This document shows, piece by piece, positions 35,582-45,296 of a stretch of DNA of 64,000 nt. Positions within the stretch are counted from its first letter, which is position 1; each line of letters opens with the position of its first letter. Source of the stretch: Roseibium limicola (GTDB lineage: Bacteria; Pseudomonadota; Alphaproteobacteria; Rhizobiales; Stappiaceae); NCBI RefSeq assembly GCF_017313085.1, contig NZ_JAFLNF010000006.1, positions 246,395 to 310,394 of the forward strand, written 5' to 3'. Made by a program: the position numbers and the translations under genes. The notes beneath the pieces were generated by a model that did no database searches, was not told the DNA's origin, and saw only the letters and a list, made by a program, of their open reading frames with translations.

Positions 35582-37723
35582 ATGAGCAGCGATGGCTCTT
35601 CGGGATCGGAATTTGACCGATTTCGCGTAACCTTTTTCGAGGAATGCAACGAGATCCTCGCGGACCTTGAAGTCCATCTGACCCAGCTCCAGTCGGAGGC
35701 TCTGGATGTGGAAGGCTTGAATGCTGTCTTCCGCGCGGCGCACTCCATCAAGGCGGGCGCCGGCGCTTTCGGTTTCACCCGTCTCGTCACCTTCACCCAT
35801 TCCTTTGAAGCGCTGCTCGACAAGCTCCGCGATGGCGTTCTGGAACAGACGCCGCAGATCTCCGACATTCTGATAAGGGGCGGGGACAATCTTGCCGAAC
35901 TCGTAGCCGCTGCTCAGGAAGAAAGAGAGCTTCCCGAAGACTTCGCAGCCGCGACACTGGCGGATATCCAGGACATTCTTCAGGAAGGTGAAGTTGCCAC
36001 TGATGCCTCCCCTGAGGCTTCGGTTACAGACGCCGCACCGGATACGGCGACTGGCTCAGGTTCGGCAACCTGGCAGGTCGTTGTGACGCCCGGTCAGGAT
36101 CTCTTCAAGAATGCGACAGAACCGCTGCTCTTGATCCGGGAACTGGCCGGTCTTGGGGAACTTTCCACTGAATGCAATGCCGGAAACTTGCCCAGCCTGC
36201 GCAGGATGGACCCTGAGCTGTCCTATCTCTCGTGGACCTTCACTCTGGTGTCAGACTGCACGAAGGCAGACATTGAAGAGGTTTTCGAATTTGTTGACGA
36301 CACATGCCTGATCGAGATCACACAGAGCTCTCAGGCCGCTAACCCCGATGCACAGAGTCCTGCACCCGATACCCAGCCCGCAGCGACACCAGAACCGGCC
36401 ACTGCTGAGCCAGTGGCAACGCCGCAGACTGTTGCTGCCGCAAAACCTACCGGTCCCGGCGCTGCGACATCGCAGTCGAAACCACCCCAGGCCTCCTCCA
36501 TTCGCGTCGATCTCAACCGCATCGACCGGCTGGTCAATACGGTGGGGGAACTGGTGATCACCCAGGCCATGCTGTCGGAGGAAATGGCCGAGCTGGCGGA
36601 ACACACCGGTCGGCAACATATCGCCGGCCAGGAACAGCTCGCCGCCCTGACGCGGGAGTTGCAGGAATGCGTAATGGCTATCCGCATGCAGCCGGTCAAA
36701 TCCGTTTTCGCCCGCATGCCCCGTCTGGTGCGCGACCTGTCCGGAAAACTCGGCAAGAAGATCAACCTGCGCATGGCTGGCGAGCATACGGAAGTCGACA
36801 AGACCATTATCGAGGAGCTTGCCGATCCGCTCACCCATATGATCCGCAACTCGATTGATCACGGCATGGAAATGCCGGCCGATCGTGTGGCTGCGGGCAA
36901 ATCGGAAGAAGGCACCATTGACCTGTCGGCGGCTCATGTTGGTGGCAACATCGTCATCAGCGTGATGGACGACGGCGCGGGCATCAACCGCGAGCGTGTA
37001 CTGGGCAAGGCCATTGAAAAGGGCATTGTCGCGCCGGACGCGCACTTGAGCGAACACGAGATTGACGAGCTGATCTTCGCACCGGGCTTTTCAACCGCCG
37101 ATTCAGTCACCGACATTTCTGGCCGGGGCGTCGGCATGGACGTTGTGCGGCGAAATATCATGGGCATTGGCGGACGCATTCAGGTGACATCGACACCCGG
37201 TCGCGGCACGCGCTTCAACTTGTTGATCCCGCTGACGCTTGCCGTTCTCGATGGAATGATCGTCGCAGTAGGCGACCAGCGCTATATTTTGCCGATCACC
37301 AGCATCGTCGAAAGCTTCCGGCCAGAACGCGAGCAGTTGCGCTTTCTCGACGACCGTACCCAGGTCGTCTCGATCCGCGGTGAATTCATCCGCATCGTCA
37401 AGCTGTGTGACCTCTTCAACATCAACAAGGCTGTTCGCGATCCGGCCAGCGGTCTGGTGGTTCTCGTCGAGGTTGCCGGGGGCGGCAAGGTGGGGATCAC
37501 GGTGGACGAGCTGATCGGCCAGCAGCAGATCGTCATCAAGAGTCTGAACGACAATTTCGATCCGGTCGAAGGCATTTCGGGCGCGACCATTCTCGGCAAC
37601 GGCAAGGTCGCCCTGATCCTGGACATTGAGCAACTTGCTGCCATGCGCGCCAGCAACGGCGGACGTCACTTTGCCGGGGAGCTCGGTGTGCTGCCTGGCG
37701 GTGCCATCGTGGCAGCAGAATAG
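35582..37723 (+). CDS. cheA: CheA chemotaxis histidine kinase
   Basis: CheA couples receptor state to CheY and CheB phosphorylation. The 713-residue protein has an HPt domain with His54 in FRAAHSIKAGAGAFGF, a second regulatory segment (about 155-250), a Pro/Ala/Thr-rich linker (about 258-295), the dimerisation/P3 domain from SSIRVDLNRIDRLVNTVGEL, the ATPase with HMIRNSIDHGME (N-box), DDGAGINRERV (G1), FAPGFSTADSVTDISGRGVG (F and G2) and a C-terminal CheW-like domain from about 545. The ATG follows GGTGGGCG, a modest ribosome site. cheW follows within twenty bases. Confidence 0.95.
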   Translation: MSSDGSSGSEFDRFRVTFFEECNEILADLEVHLTQLQSEALDVEGLNAVFRAAHSIKAGAGAFGFTRLVTFTHSFEALLDKLRDGVLEQTPQISDILIRGGDNLAELVAAAQEERELPEDFAAATLADIQDILQEGEVATDASPEASVTDAAPDTATGSGSATWQVVVTPGQDLFKNATEPLLLIRELAGLGELSTECNAGNLPSLRRMDPELSYLSWTFTLVSDCTKADIEEVFEFVDDTCLIEITQSSQAANPDAQSPAPDTQPAATPEPATAEPVATPQTVAAAKPTGPGAATSQSKPPQASSIRVDLNRIDRLVNTVGELVITQAMLSEEMAELAEHTGRQHIAGQEQLAALTRELQECVMAIRMQPVKSVFARMPRLVRDLSGKLGKKINLRMAGEHTEVDKTIIEELADPLTHMIRNSIDHGMEMPADRVAAGKSEEGTIDLSAAHVGGNIVISVMDDGAGINRERVLGKAIEKGIVAPDAHLSEHEIDELIFAPGFSTADSVTDISGRGVGMDVVRRNIMGIGGRIQVTSTPGRGTRFNLLIPLTLAVLDGMIVAVGDQRYILPITSIVESFRPEREQLRFLDDRTQVVSIRGEFIRIVKLCDLFNINKAVRDPASGLVVLVEVAGGGKVGITVDELIGQQQIVIKSLNDNFDPVEGISGATILGNGKVALILDIEQLAAMRASNGGRHFAGELGVLPGGAIVAAE

Positions 37724-37743
37724 ATTTGAGGAGAGCTGAGATC

Positions 37744-38247
37744 ATGCAGACCGATATGCTTCCAGCCAACGGCGGAGCCCCCGCAGGCTTCGGAATGCCG
37801 GCTGATGCCAATCAGGTGGAGGCTTCACCAGAGACTTGCCAGTTCATCAGTTTCACGCTCGGCAAGGATGAATATGCCATCGACATCATGGCGGTGCGCG
37901 AGATCAAGGGTTGGACCCATACCACCCCCTTGCCCAATCAGTCGCCGCATGTCCTCGGGGTTTTGAACCTGCGTGGCGCAATCGTTCCGATCCTCGATCT
38001 GCGCAGCCGCTTCGGCCAGGGGCTGACGGAGACCACCCCGATGCACGTGGTGATCATCGTCAATGTCGGAGAGCGGACCTTCGGAATTCTGGTGGATGCG
38101 GTGTCCGACATTCTCACGGTCGAGCCGAAAGAGATCAAGCCAGTGCCGGAAAACGACAAAACCGGCAGCGAGGCCTACCTGAACGGCATCATCAATGCCG
38201 ATCACGGCATGGTCGTCGTTCTGTCTTTGAAAGAACTGTTCAACTGA
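37744..38247 (+). CDS. cheW: CheW coupling protein
   Basis: CheW links chemoreceptors to CheA. The 167-residue protein has an N-terminal extension of about 35 residues, then the CheW domain: CQFISFTLGKDEYAIDIMAV, REIKGWTHTTPLPN, VLGVLNLRGAIVPILDLR, VVIIVNVGERTFGILVDAVS and YLNGIINADHGMVVVLSL. ATG 37744 follows GGAGAGCTGAG; a start six codons upstream is possible but overlaps that site. It lies directly behind cheA and before the membrane receptor. Confidence 0.95.
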   Translation: MQTDMLPANGGAPAGFGMPADANQVEASPETCQFISFTLGKDEYAIDIMAVREIKGWTHTTPLPNQSPHVLGVLNLRGAIVPILDLRSRFGQGLTETTPMHVVIIVNVGERTFGILVDAVSDILTVEPKEIKPVPENDKTGSEAYLNGIINADHGMVVVLSLKELFN

Positions 38248-38305
38248 AACCGGCGGCCGTTGGGCCGGACCGATTTGACCCACACTACGGGGTTAGGAGA
38301 GAGCC

Positions 38306-41053
38306 ATGAAGTCGAGTGATTCCAGGAATGCTGCGAGCTCGGAAAAACGAGGCAGCATGTCGATCAGAAAGAAAGTCAATCTCACCGCATGTCTGTTGAT
38401 CGTGACCATGCTGGTGATCGGGGTTCTGTCCTTTGTCAATTACCGGAGCATTGACCGTTCGCTCAATCAGCTTTCCTCTGCGGCCGAGCTTGAGGGCGAA
38501 GTCGCCAAGCTCGAACAGGAGTTCCTGGTTCTCAGAGGTGACGGTCTGGCCAAATTGCTTCGGGACCGGCTCGACACGGAAAATCATATCGCTGAAGAGG
38601 TGGACGCACTGGCTGTCGAACTTCAGCGTCTGGCAGCAACCGACCAGCTTGGTCTGGAGGCTTCTTTCAAGAAGATCGAAACCGATCTGCACGAATTTGC
38701 CGTGGCCTACAAGGAGACTTACGAGCTGAAGGCGCGGCGGTTCGAGTTGAACGACGGGCAATTTGCCCCGTTGCAAGCAAGCATTGCCGAGCAGGTTAAC
38801 CTGACGGTGGAAGCCGCCAACCGATCCGGTGACAAGACACTTCAGGCCCAGGCCAATAACCTGCGCAATCACTTTTCGGTTGGTGACAAGATTGCCTCCG
38901 GAGCCATCGCCAGCGGCGATGAGCAAGCCACGAATGCCGCCAAAGAAGCCTTTGCCAAGGGCGAAGTCATGCTGTCGACCATGTCGGCCAGCAGCAACAT
39001 CCTGGTCAAGTCGCGCGCAACCCGCCTGTCCGGACAGCTCAGTTCCATGGCAGCCATGAGCGGTGATCTAGCTGGCCTGAAGGGCGCATTTGAAAACCAG
39101 CTGACAACCGTTCTGCCGGCAATCACTGGTGTCATTGAGGCGGATCTGCTGGCCCTCGTGGAAACTGTTCTGGAAGAGACCCGCACCACGGCGGCTCAGG
39201 CTCACTCTGCCAGTTTCCTGGCGTTCATGGTCAATCTGGTCGCCAGCGTATTTGCTCTGCTCCTTGCTGTCGGCTTCGCCTGGCTTGTCGGTCGCAGCCT
39301 GGCCACGCCGTTGATCCGGTTGACCGAGGTGACCAAGCGCGTCGCAGGTGGCGAGCTGGATGCCGAGGTTCCCTATCTGGATCGATCCGACGAGTTGGGA
39401 GATCTGGCTGATGAAATCGACGGCTTCCGCCAGACGGCACTCGGCGCGGAAGAACAGTTGGTCGAGAACACGCGGATCAAGGTAGCTCTCGACAATTGTA
39501 CGACCAATGTGATGGTCGCCGGTACCGACGGTCACATCGCCTACATGAACAAGTCAGTCGAGGCGATGCTGAAGAATGCCGAGAAGGACCTGCGCAGCGA
39601 GTTCTCCGGTTTTGACGCCAGCAAACTCATCGGCACCAACATCGACATCTTCCACAAGAACCCGGCGCACCAGCGCTCCATGCTGGAACGTCTGAATGCC
39701 ACCTTCCAAACCGAGATTTCGGTTGGCGGGCGCGAGTTCGGCCTGGTCGCCAACCCGGTTCTGGATTCCCGTGGCAATCGGCTCGGGTCGGTGGTCGAAT
39801 GGTCCGATCTGACGGAAGAAAAGCGGGTAGAGCGCGAAATAGCGGATCTGGTTACGGCAGCCGTTGCCGGAAACCTTCGGGCGCAGCTCCCGCTGGAAGG
39901 CAAGAAGGACTTCGTCCTACGCCTCAGCGAAGCCATCAACAACCTCTGCTCGATGACGGCCTCCGCCTTGGATGACGTCAACGAGAAGCTGCTGAAACTG
40001 TCACAGGGCGATCTGACGGTACGGGTCACGGCTTCTTATGAGGGGATGTTCGAGGAGCTGAAGAACAATCTGAACGACACAGCTGACCGCCTGTCGGAAA
40101 TTGTGACGGAGGTGGCCAATGGTGCTGCGGAAGTCAGCAATGCATCGGCGGAAATCACCTCAGGCACCACGGATCTGTCACAGCGGACCGAACAGCAGGC
40201 TTCCAGCCTGGAGGAAACCTCAGCCTCCATGGAGGAAATGGCTGCGACCATTCGCCAGAATGCGGAAAACGCTCAGCAGGCCGATCAGCTGGTGGCCAGT
40301 GCCAATCAGGTGGCGACCCGTGGCGGCGAAGTGGTGACCAAAGCGGTCAGCGCCATGAGCCGGATCGAATCGTCGTCCCAGAAGATCTCCGACATCATCG
40401 GGGTCATCGACGAAATTGCCTTCCAGACCAATCTTCTGGCCTTGAACGCAGCGGTCGAGGCCGCCCGCGCCGGAGACGCCGGCAAAGGCTTTGCGGTGGT
40501 TGCCTCCGAGGTCCGCTCGTTGGCCCAGAGGTCTTCCGAGGCTGCGAAGGACATCAAGGAACTCATCGTCGAAAGCGGCGGTCAGGTCACAGACGGGGTG
40601 AGCCTGGTCAACAACACCGGCGAGACGCTGGATGAGATCGTCAACTCCGTGAAAAAGGTGGCGGACATCGTCTCCGAGATCGCTGCAGCGAGCCGCGAAC
40701 AGTCGACCGGTGTTGAGGAAATCAACAAGGCGGTCAGTCAGATGGACGAAATGACCCAGCAGAACTCGTCGCTGGTTGAAGAAAACGCCGCCGCCTGCCG
40801 GATGCTGCAGAGCCAGGCACAGAACATGACCCGCCGCATGGCCTTCTTCCAGACCTCGGGAACTCAGGTCGCAGCGCGGTCGAAACCACAAGCCGAAATG
40901 GAAGTCGCCGGCGGCAAGCTTGCAGCAGTCGGAGCGGGCGGTGGCTCACGCGGAGGCGGACGCTACGCGGCCCCCGCATCGAGCGGTGCGCTCGCACTTC
41001 AACAGAACCTCGCGACGGCAATCCACGAGGATGACGACTGGAAAGAATTCTAG
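38306..41053 (+). CDS. Membrane methyl-accepting chemotaxis protein with PAS domain
   Basis: A 915-residue transmembrane chemoreceptor. TM1 spans about 24-45, a helical periplasmic sensor about 46-295, TM2 about 297-322 ([20 protein letters not shown]), then HAMP, a PAS domain (about 390-510, [18 protein letters not shown]), a second HAMP-like segment and the MA signalling domain with the hairpin tip [20 protein letters not shown]. The C-terminus DDDWKEF fits the xWxxF pentapeptide that tethers CheR and CheB in other bacteria. The ATG follows AGGAGAGAGCC. Ligand unknown; its position inside the che operon suggests it is the main receptor of this array. Confidence 0.92.
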   Translation: MKSSDSRNAASSEKRGSMSIRKKVNLTACLLIVTMLVIGVLSFVNYRSIDRSLNQLSSAAELEGEVAKLEQEFLVLRGDGLAKLLRDRLDTENHIAEEVDALAVELQRLAATDQLGLEASFKKIETDLHEFAVAYKETYELKARRFELNDGQFAPLQASIAEQVNLTVEAANRSGDKTLQAQANNLRNHFSVGDKIASGAIASGDEQATNAAKEAFAKGEVMLSTMSASSNILVKSRATRLSGQLSSMAAMSGDLAGLKGAFENQLTTVLPAITGVIEADLLALVETVLEETRTTAAQAHSASFLAFMVNLVASVFALLLAVGFAWLVGRSLATPLIRLTEVTKRVAGGELDAEVPYLDRSDELGDLADEIDGFRQTALGAEEQLVENTRIKVALDNCTTNVMVAGTDGHIAYMNKSVEAMLKNAEKDLRSEFSGFDASKLIGTNIDIFHKNPAHQRSMLERLNATFQTEISVGGREFGLVANPVLDSRGNRLGSVVEWSDLTEEKRVEREIADLVTAAVAGNLRAQLPLEGKKDFVLRLSEAINNLCSMTASALDDVNEKLLKLSQGDLTVRVTASYEGMFEELKNNLNDTADRLSEIVTEVANGAAEVSNASAEITSGTTDLSQRTEQQASSLEETSASMEEMAATIRQNAENAQQADQLVASANQVATRGGEVVTKAVSAMSRIESSSQKISDIIGVIDEIAFQTNLLALNAAVEAARAGDAGKGFAVVASEVRSLAQRSSEAAKDIKELIVESGGQVTDGVSLVNNTGETLDEIVNSVKKVADIVSEIAAASREQSTGVEEINKAVSQMDEMTQQNSSLVEENAAACRMLQSQAQNMTRRMAFFQTSGTQVAARSKPQAEMEVAGGKLAAVGAGGGSRGGGRYAAPASSGALALQQNLATAIHEDDDWKEF

Positions 41054-41074
41054 AAACCAAGGATCGCTGGCAGG

Positions 41075-41100
41075 AACAGGCTCCCACGCGGGAGCCTGTT
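41075..41100 (+). terminator. Strong hairpin between mcp and cheR
   Basis: Perfect 11-bp arms AACAGGCTCCC and GGGAGCCTGTT around ACGC. No T run follows, so it may be an mRNA-stabilising or weak terminator hairpin adjusting cheR output relative to the receptor. Confidence 0.6.
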
Positions 41101-41130
41101 CGGTCGACGAAAAGTATTGAGTGACACGAG

Positions 41131-41979
41131 ATGCTGGCATCGACGGAAAATGATCGCGAACGCGAGTTCCGGTTCAGGAAACAAGAGTTCGACTATCTGG
41201 CTGATCTGATCAGAAGGAACACCGGTATTGTGCTCGCGGACCACAAACAGGACATGGTCTATTCCCGCCTTGTGCGTCGCCTGCGCGAGTTGAAACTCGA
41301 CAGTTTCGAAGCCTATTGCAGCCGGCTGGAGAGCACGGAGGGGGGAGATGAGCTTGGAAAGCTGATCAATGCGATCACGACTAACCTGACCCGGTTCTTT
41401 CGCGAGTCCCATCATTTCGAACATCTTGCCAAGACCACCCAGGAAAGCTTGTCGCGGGCAGGACCAAGAAGCCGTTTCCGGATTTGGTCGGCAGGCTGTT
41501 CGTCGGGTGAGGAACCTTATTCGATTGCCATGACGGTCAGTGAGCATTGCCACAGTCTGCGCGGCCATGATTTCCGTATTCTTGCCAGCGACCTGGACAG
41601 CGACATGGTCAGTCGTGGCGCCAGCGGGCGTTATCCGGTGAAGGAAACGGACGGGCTTTCCAAGGCACAGATTGCCAAATGGGGCAACCGCTCGAAAGAG
41701 GCCCCATACTTCACCATGAAATCCGAGCTGAAGGATCTGATCGTCTTCAAGCAGCTCAACCTGCTCGGGCCCTGGCCGATGACCGGCACCTTTAATGCCA
41801 TCTTCTGCCGAAACGTCATGATCTATTTTGATGGGCCGACGAAAAGCCGGCTTCTGTCCCGGTTTCACGAAGCGTTGGGGCCGGGGGGCTGGCTCTATAT
41901 CGGACATTCGGAGACCATTCTCGAAGAGCGCAATCTCTTCGAGCCGATGGGCCGTACGATCTACAGGAAAATCTCATGA
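41131..41979 (+). CDS. cheR: CheR chemoreceptor methyltransferase
   Basis: CheR methylates receptor glutamates with S-adenosylmethionine during adaptation. The 282-residue protein has the N-terminal helical domain (FDYLADLIRRNTGIVLADHK), the tract TTNLTRFFRESHHFEHL, SAM motif FRIWSAGCSSGEEPYSIAM, LASDLDSDM and FNAIFCRNVMIYFDG. All are canonical. Its stop overlaps the cheD start (41976-41979). Confidence 0.95.
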   Translation: MLASTENDREREFRFRKQEFDYLADLIRRNTGIVLADHKQDMVYSRLVRRLRELKLDSFEAYCSRLESTEGGDELGKLINAITTNLTRFFRESHHFEHLAKTTQESLSRAGPRSRFRIWSAGCSSGEEPYSIAMTVSEHCHSLRGHDFRILASDLDSDMVSRGASGRYPVKETDGLSKAQIAKWGNRSKEAPYFTMKSELKDLIVFKQLNLLGPWPMTGTFNAIFCRNVMIYFDGPTKSRLLSRFHEALGPGGWLYIGHSETILEERNLFEPMGRTIYRKIS

Positions 41980-42593
41980 TGATGACCGTAGCTCGCCCGA
42001 TCGCAGAGGCGCGCGCCCCTGAACCGAAACTGGAAGACGTTGATCTTGCCAATCGGGTGCGCGTGCTGCCCGGAGAGACCCGCAGTGTGGTCCATGAGGA
42101 TTATATCCTCATGACCGTTCTGGGGTCCTGTGTCTCCGCCTGCATCCGCGATCCACGCACTGGTTTTGGCGGCATGAACCACTTCATGTTGCCGGAAAGC
42201 GAGACGGGTGAGTGGAACGGCGAAGAGGCTGCCTTGCGCTATGGAAACTACGCCATGGAAGCGCTGATCAATGAAATCCTGAAGACCGGATGCCGCCGGG
42301 AGGATCTTGAGATCAAGGTCTTTGGTGGCGCCAACCTCGGTTTCCACAATGCCAGCGTTGGTGAGAAGAACTCCGACTTCGTTCTCGGCTATCTGGAAGC
42401 CGAAGGACTGCATCTGACGGCGTTTGATCTGGGCGGAAACCATGGCCGACGGTTGTTTTACAAGCCGTCCACCGGGGTGGTGCGGCAATTCTACATTCGC
42501 ACAGATCAGCACCGGAAAGTCGCCCGCCAGGAGCGCGACTACGCCAAGGCACTGGTCAGCAATGCGCCGTCCGGCAGCGTCGAGCTTTTCTAA
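41976..42593 (+). CDS. cheD: CheD receptor glutamine deamidase
   Basis: CheD deamidates glutamines of chemoreceptors and in some species binds CheC-type phosphatases. The 205-residue protein carries the catalytic Cys52 in LGSCVSACIRD and His69 in GGMNHFMLP, with VFGGANLGF and NHGRRLFYKPSTGVV downstream. Initial MMM offers three alternative starts within six bases; the first overlaps cheR. CheB follows eleven bases later. Confidence 0.94.
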   Translation: MMMTVARPIAEARAPEPKLEDVDLANRVRVLPGETRSVVHEDYILMTVLGSCVSACIRDPRTGFGGMNHFMLPESETGEWNGEEAALRYGNYAMEALINEILKTGCRREDLEIKVFGGANLGFHNASVGEKNSDFVLGYLEAEGLHLTAFDLGGNHGRRLFYKPSTGVVRQFYIRTDQHRKVARQERDYAKALVSNAPSGSVELF

Positions 42594-42603
42594 TGAGGAT
42601 GTC

Positions 42604-43668
42604 ATGGCACAACCGATAAGAGTTCTCATAGTGGATGACAGCGCGCTGGTTCGGCAGATGTTGAGCGAGATGCTCTCGGCCGATCCGCAGATTGATGTGA
42701 TCGGCAGTGCATCGGATCCACTGTTTGCCCGGGCAATGATCAAGGATCTCAATCCGGACGTTCTGACGCTGGACGTTGAAATGCCACGCATGGATGGGCT
42801 GAATTTTCTCGAGAAGATCATGACATTGCGGCCGATGCCGGTGGTGATGGTGTCCTCTCTCACCCAAAGGGGAGCCGATGCTGCCTTGCGCGCCATGGAA
42901 CTGGGCGCGGTGGAAATCGTCGCCAAACCGACAATTGGCTTGAAGGAGTCGTTCCCGATCCTGCAGGCCGAATTGATCGCCAAGGTAAAGGCGGCTGCCG
43001 GTGCGCGGGTTCGGGCGCGAGGCAAGGGCGGTAATACGGCAAGCCAGAAGCTGGCTTCAGCGCATTACCAGACGACGGAGCGCGTGGTCTGCATCGGAGC
43101 CTCTACAGGCGGTGTCGAAGCCTTGGCAGATGTCCTCAGAATGCTGCCCGGTGCTTCCCCCGCTATCGCCATTACCCAGCATATGCCGGCCAATTTTACC
43201 GCAAAATTTGCGGCGCGGCTGGATGGCATCTGCGCCATCCGGATTGCAGAGGCCAAGGGAGGAGAGCGGATGTTGCCCGGTCATGCCTATCTGGCGCCCG
43301 GCAATCAGCATCTGAAGATTGACCGGTCGGGGGCGAACTACGTTTGTCGTCTTGCTGGCAACGAGCTGGTGAGTGGCCACTGCCCTTCGGTCGATGTGTT
43401 GTTTCACTCCGCAGCCGAAAACATCGGCGTCAACGCGGTGGGGGTAATCCTCACCGGTATGGGGCGCGACGGAGCTGCGGGGCTGAAGGCAATCCGCGAT
43501 GCGGGCGGCGCGACCCTGGGTCAGAACGAAGCAAGCAGCGTTGTCTATGGCATGCCGCGCGTTGCCTTTGAAATGGGGGCAGTGGAGCGACAGATTCCAT
43601 TGTCCGGTGTTGCCCAAGCGATCCTGGATGCCTGTGCGGCCAAGGGACAACAGGCGGTCCGGATTTAG
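42604..43668 (+). CDS. cheB: CheB receptor methylesterase
   Basis: A 354-residue response-regulator methylesterase that removes receptor methyl groups when phosphorylated by CheA. The receiver has Asp57 in LTLDVEMPRMDGL; after a linker (about 125-158) the esterase triad is Ser167 in CIGASTGGVEAL, His193 in ITQHMPANF and Asp289 in LTGMGRDGAAGL. ATG 42604 opens the receiver domain; a long upstream frame overlapping cheD is spurious. It completes the cheR-cheD-cheB adaptation set. Confidence 0.95.
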   Translation: MAQPIRVLIVDDSALVRQMLSEMLSADPQIDVIGSASDPLFARAMIKDLNPDVLTLDVEMPRMDGLNFLEKIMTLRPMPVVMVSSLTQRGADAALRAMELGAVEIVAKPTIGLKESFPILQAELIAKVKAAAGARVRARGKGGNTASQKLASAHYQTTERVVCIGASTGGVEALADVLRMLPGASPAIAITQHMPANFTAKFAARLDGICAIRIAEAKGGERMLPGHAYLAPGNQHLKIDRSGANYVCRLAGNELVSGHCPSVDVLFHSAAENIGVNAVGVILTGMGRDGAAGLKAIRDAGGATLGQNEASSVVYGMPRVAFEMGAVERQIPLSGVAQAILDACAAKGQQAVRI

Positions 43669-43702
43669 ATCGGGCCTGTGAACCGGAATATGGAGTGCCG
43701 AC

Positions 43703-44962
43703 ATGGTAGTGAGTAACCAGGCCGAAATATTGGAAGATGAAGATACGGATGTCTTTCTGTTTGAAGATGAAGACAACGACGATGACGCCTTGTTGTTCGC
43801 CGAAGATCTTGAGCAGGATGAGGTTCTTGCTCATCCGGCTGCCGATCCGGACGTGGACCCTGAGGACGCGCATTCCGTCATCCAGGACGATGCCGAACCG
43901 CTGCGCTCGGTTGCCGATGCCGCGAGTGAACTGGATGAACGGACCCGGTTGCTTGAGCTCAGTGCCATTCAGGACAAGAGCCTGCGCTTTCTCATGGGGG
44001 AGATTGAGGGCACCTCTCAGGACGTGGAAGATACCTCCGCCAGCTTGACTCAGCGCTTCAGCGAGATGGCCGTCTCCGCCCGGGACTTGTCGCAAGTGGT
44101 CCAGTCCCTGTCCGATGATGTCATGTATGTGCAGGTCAACGACGACCGGATCTCGACCCAATCTCTCGCCGAAGGCCTGATGGCCGGATTGGAGGACTTC
44201 TTCAAGAAGGTGATCTTCCTGTCTTCGCGCGGCGTGAAAATGTCCTACACCCTGGACGATATGTTCAAGGTGCTGGAAAAAATGCAGCAGAGCATCGGCG
44301 AAATCGAGCGGATCAACAAGCAGACCAACCTGCTCGCTCTCAACGCCAAGATTGAAGCCGCTCGGGCGGGAGATGCCGGCAAGGGCTTTGAGGTTGTCGC
44401 CGACGAGGTCCGTGTTCTGGCGAATTCCGTCAACGAGCTGTCGAATGATCTGAAATCCCAGACCACTCAGGTCACCGAAGGCCTGGAAGGTGGCTATGCG
44501 ATCATCCGCGACATCGCCACCGTCGATCTCTCCGACGAGAACATCGAGACCCACGCGCGTCTGAAGCTGATGACAAGCGGGTTCATTGCCCAGGGCAAGG
44601 CAGTGACCGAGGCCCTCGACCGCAGCACCGAAGCAAGTCAGCTGATTGAACGTCAGATCAGCAGCTCCATCGTCGAGTTGCAGTTTCAGGATCGGGTCAA
44701 GCAGCGACTTGAAGGGGTCAACGACGCAATCATCCGCATGCAGCAACTCGTGCAGGAGGCTGGCCCCGACGCCGATGCAGCGCCGGAAGCCCTCAGCCCT
44801 GATTTCCGACAAGCGGTTGCCAGGGAAATCGCCGCTGTCTTCAAGTTGGGCGAGCTGAGAGACGCTTACGCGGTTCAGTTCGGCCTGCAGGCAGAGCACG
44901 AAGGCAGCACCAGTTCAGCGAACGCCTCCTCGGCGGACGACGATGACATCGAACTATTCTAG
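43703..44962 (+). CDS. Soluble MCP-like signalling protein with acidic N-terminus and DxxxQ motif
   Basis: A 419-residue cytoplasmic protein without membrane spans. Residues 9-65 are strikingly acidic. The centre (about 180-250) is an MCP signalling hairpin with [20 protein letters not shown] and [17 protein letters not shown]. Toward the C-terminus, [20 protein letters not shown] carries Asp330 and Gln334, a DxxxQ pair in an FQD-x-x-x-Q-R setting like the active helix of the CheY phosphatase CheZ. It ends DDDDIELF. It may serve as an internal scaffold or a CheY-P phosphatase; the second is inference from the motif. No other CheZ-like gene is present. Confidence 0.8.
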   Translation: MVVSNQAEILEDEDTDVFLFEDEDNDDDALLFAEDLEQDEVLAHPAADPDVDPEDAHSVIQDDAEPLRSVADAASELDERTRLLELSAIQDKSLRFLMGEIEGTSQDVEDTSASLTQRFSEMAVSARDLSQVVQSLSDDVMYVQVNDDRISTQSLAEGLMAGLEDFFKKVIFLSSRGVKMSYTLDDMFKVLEKMQQSIGEIERINKQTNLLALNAKIEAARAGDAGKGFEVVADEVRVLANSVNELSNDLKSQTTQVTEGLEGGYAIIRDIATVDLSDENIETHARLKLMTSGFIAQGKAVTEALDRSTEASQLIERQISSSIVELQFQDRVKQRLEGVNDAIIRMQQLVQEAGPDADAAPEALSPDFRQAVAREIAAVFKLGELRDAYAVQFGLQAEHEGSTSSANASSADDDDIELF

Positions 44963-44971
44963 GAGCGAACA

Positions 44972-45292
44972 ATGGACTTAACGACCGAACATCAGGGAAA
45001 TCAGTTCACGGCATTCTTGAGTGGACAGCTGAAATACCAGGATAACACCGAATTCCGGCGGTTGATCGAGGAGATCAACGCGGCCAAAGTTCGCAATTGC
45101 GTGTTTGACCTGAGCCAGCTGACGGCCATCGACTCCGCCGGATTGGGCATGTTGGTGATCGCCTCCGACAACTCCGAGACCCACGGGTGGGAAATTGTCC
45201 TGCGCGGCGTCAAGGGCCAAGTCCGCAAGGTTCTGGATCTTTCCCGTTTCGACAAGTTGATGACCGTCATTCCGGACCCGAGCGGAGAGTAG
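44972..45292 (+). CDS. STAS-domain anti-anti-sigma-type protein
   Basis: A 106-residue STAS domain of the SpoIIAA/RsbV type. The phosphorylatable serine lies in LTAIDSAGLGMLVIA, the classical DSxG loop that kinases of the SpoIIAB/RsbW type modify and PP2C phosphatases reset. Both types of enzyme are encoded immediately downstream, so this is likely the switch protein of a partner-switching set. Spacing to neighbours is nine bases upstream and four downstream, indicating one transcript. Confidence 0.88.
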   Translation: MDLTTEHQGNQFTAFLSGQLKYQDNTEFRRLIEEINAAKVRNCVFDLSQLTAIDSAGLGMLVIASDNSETHGWEIVLRGVKGQVRKVLDLSRFDKLMTVIPDPSGE

Positions 45293-45296
45293 GCGC

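Noticed and set aside
43451..44899. 482-codon open frame antisense to cheB and the soluble MCP
   Set aside because: Shadow frame; both sense genes have complete domain sets.
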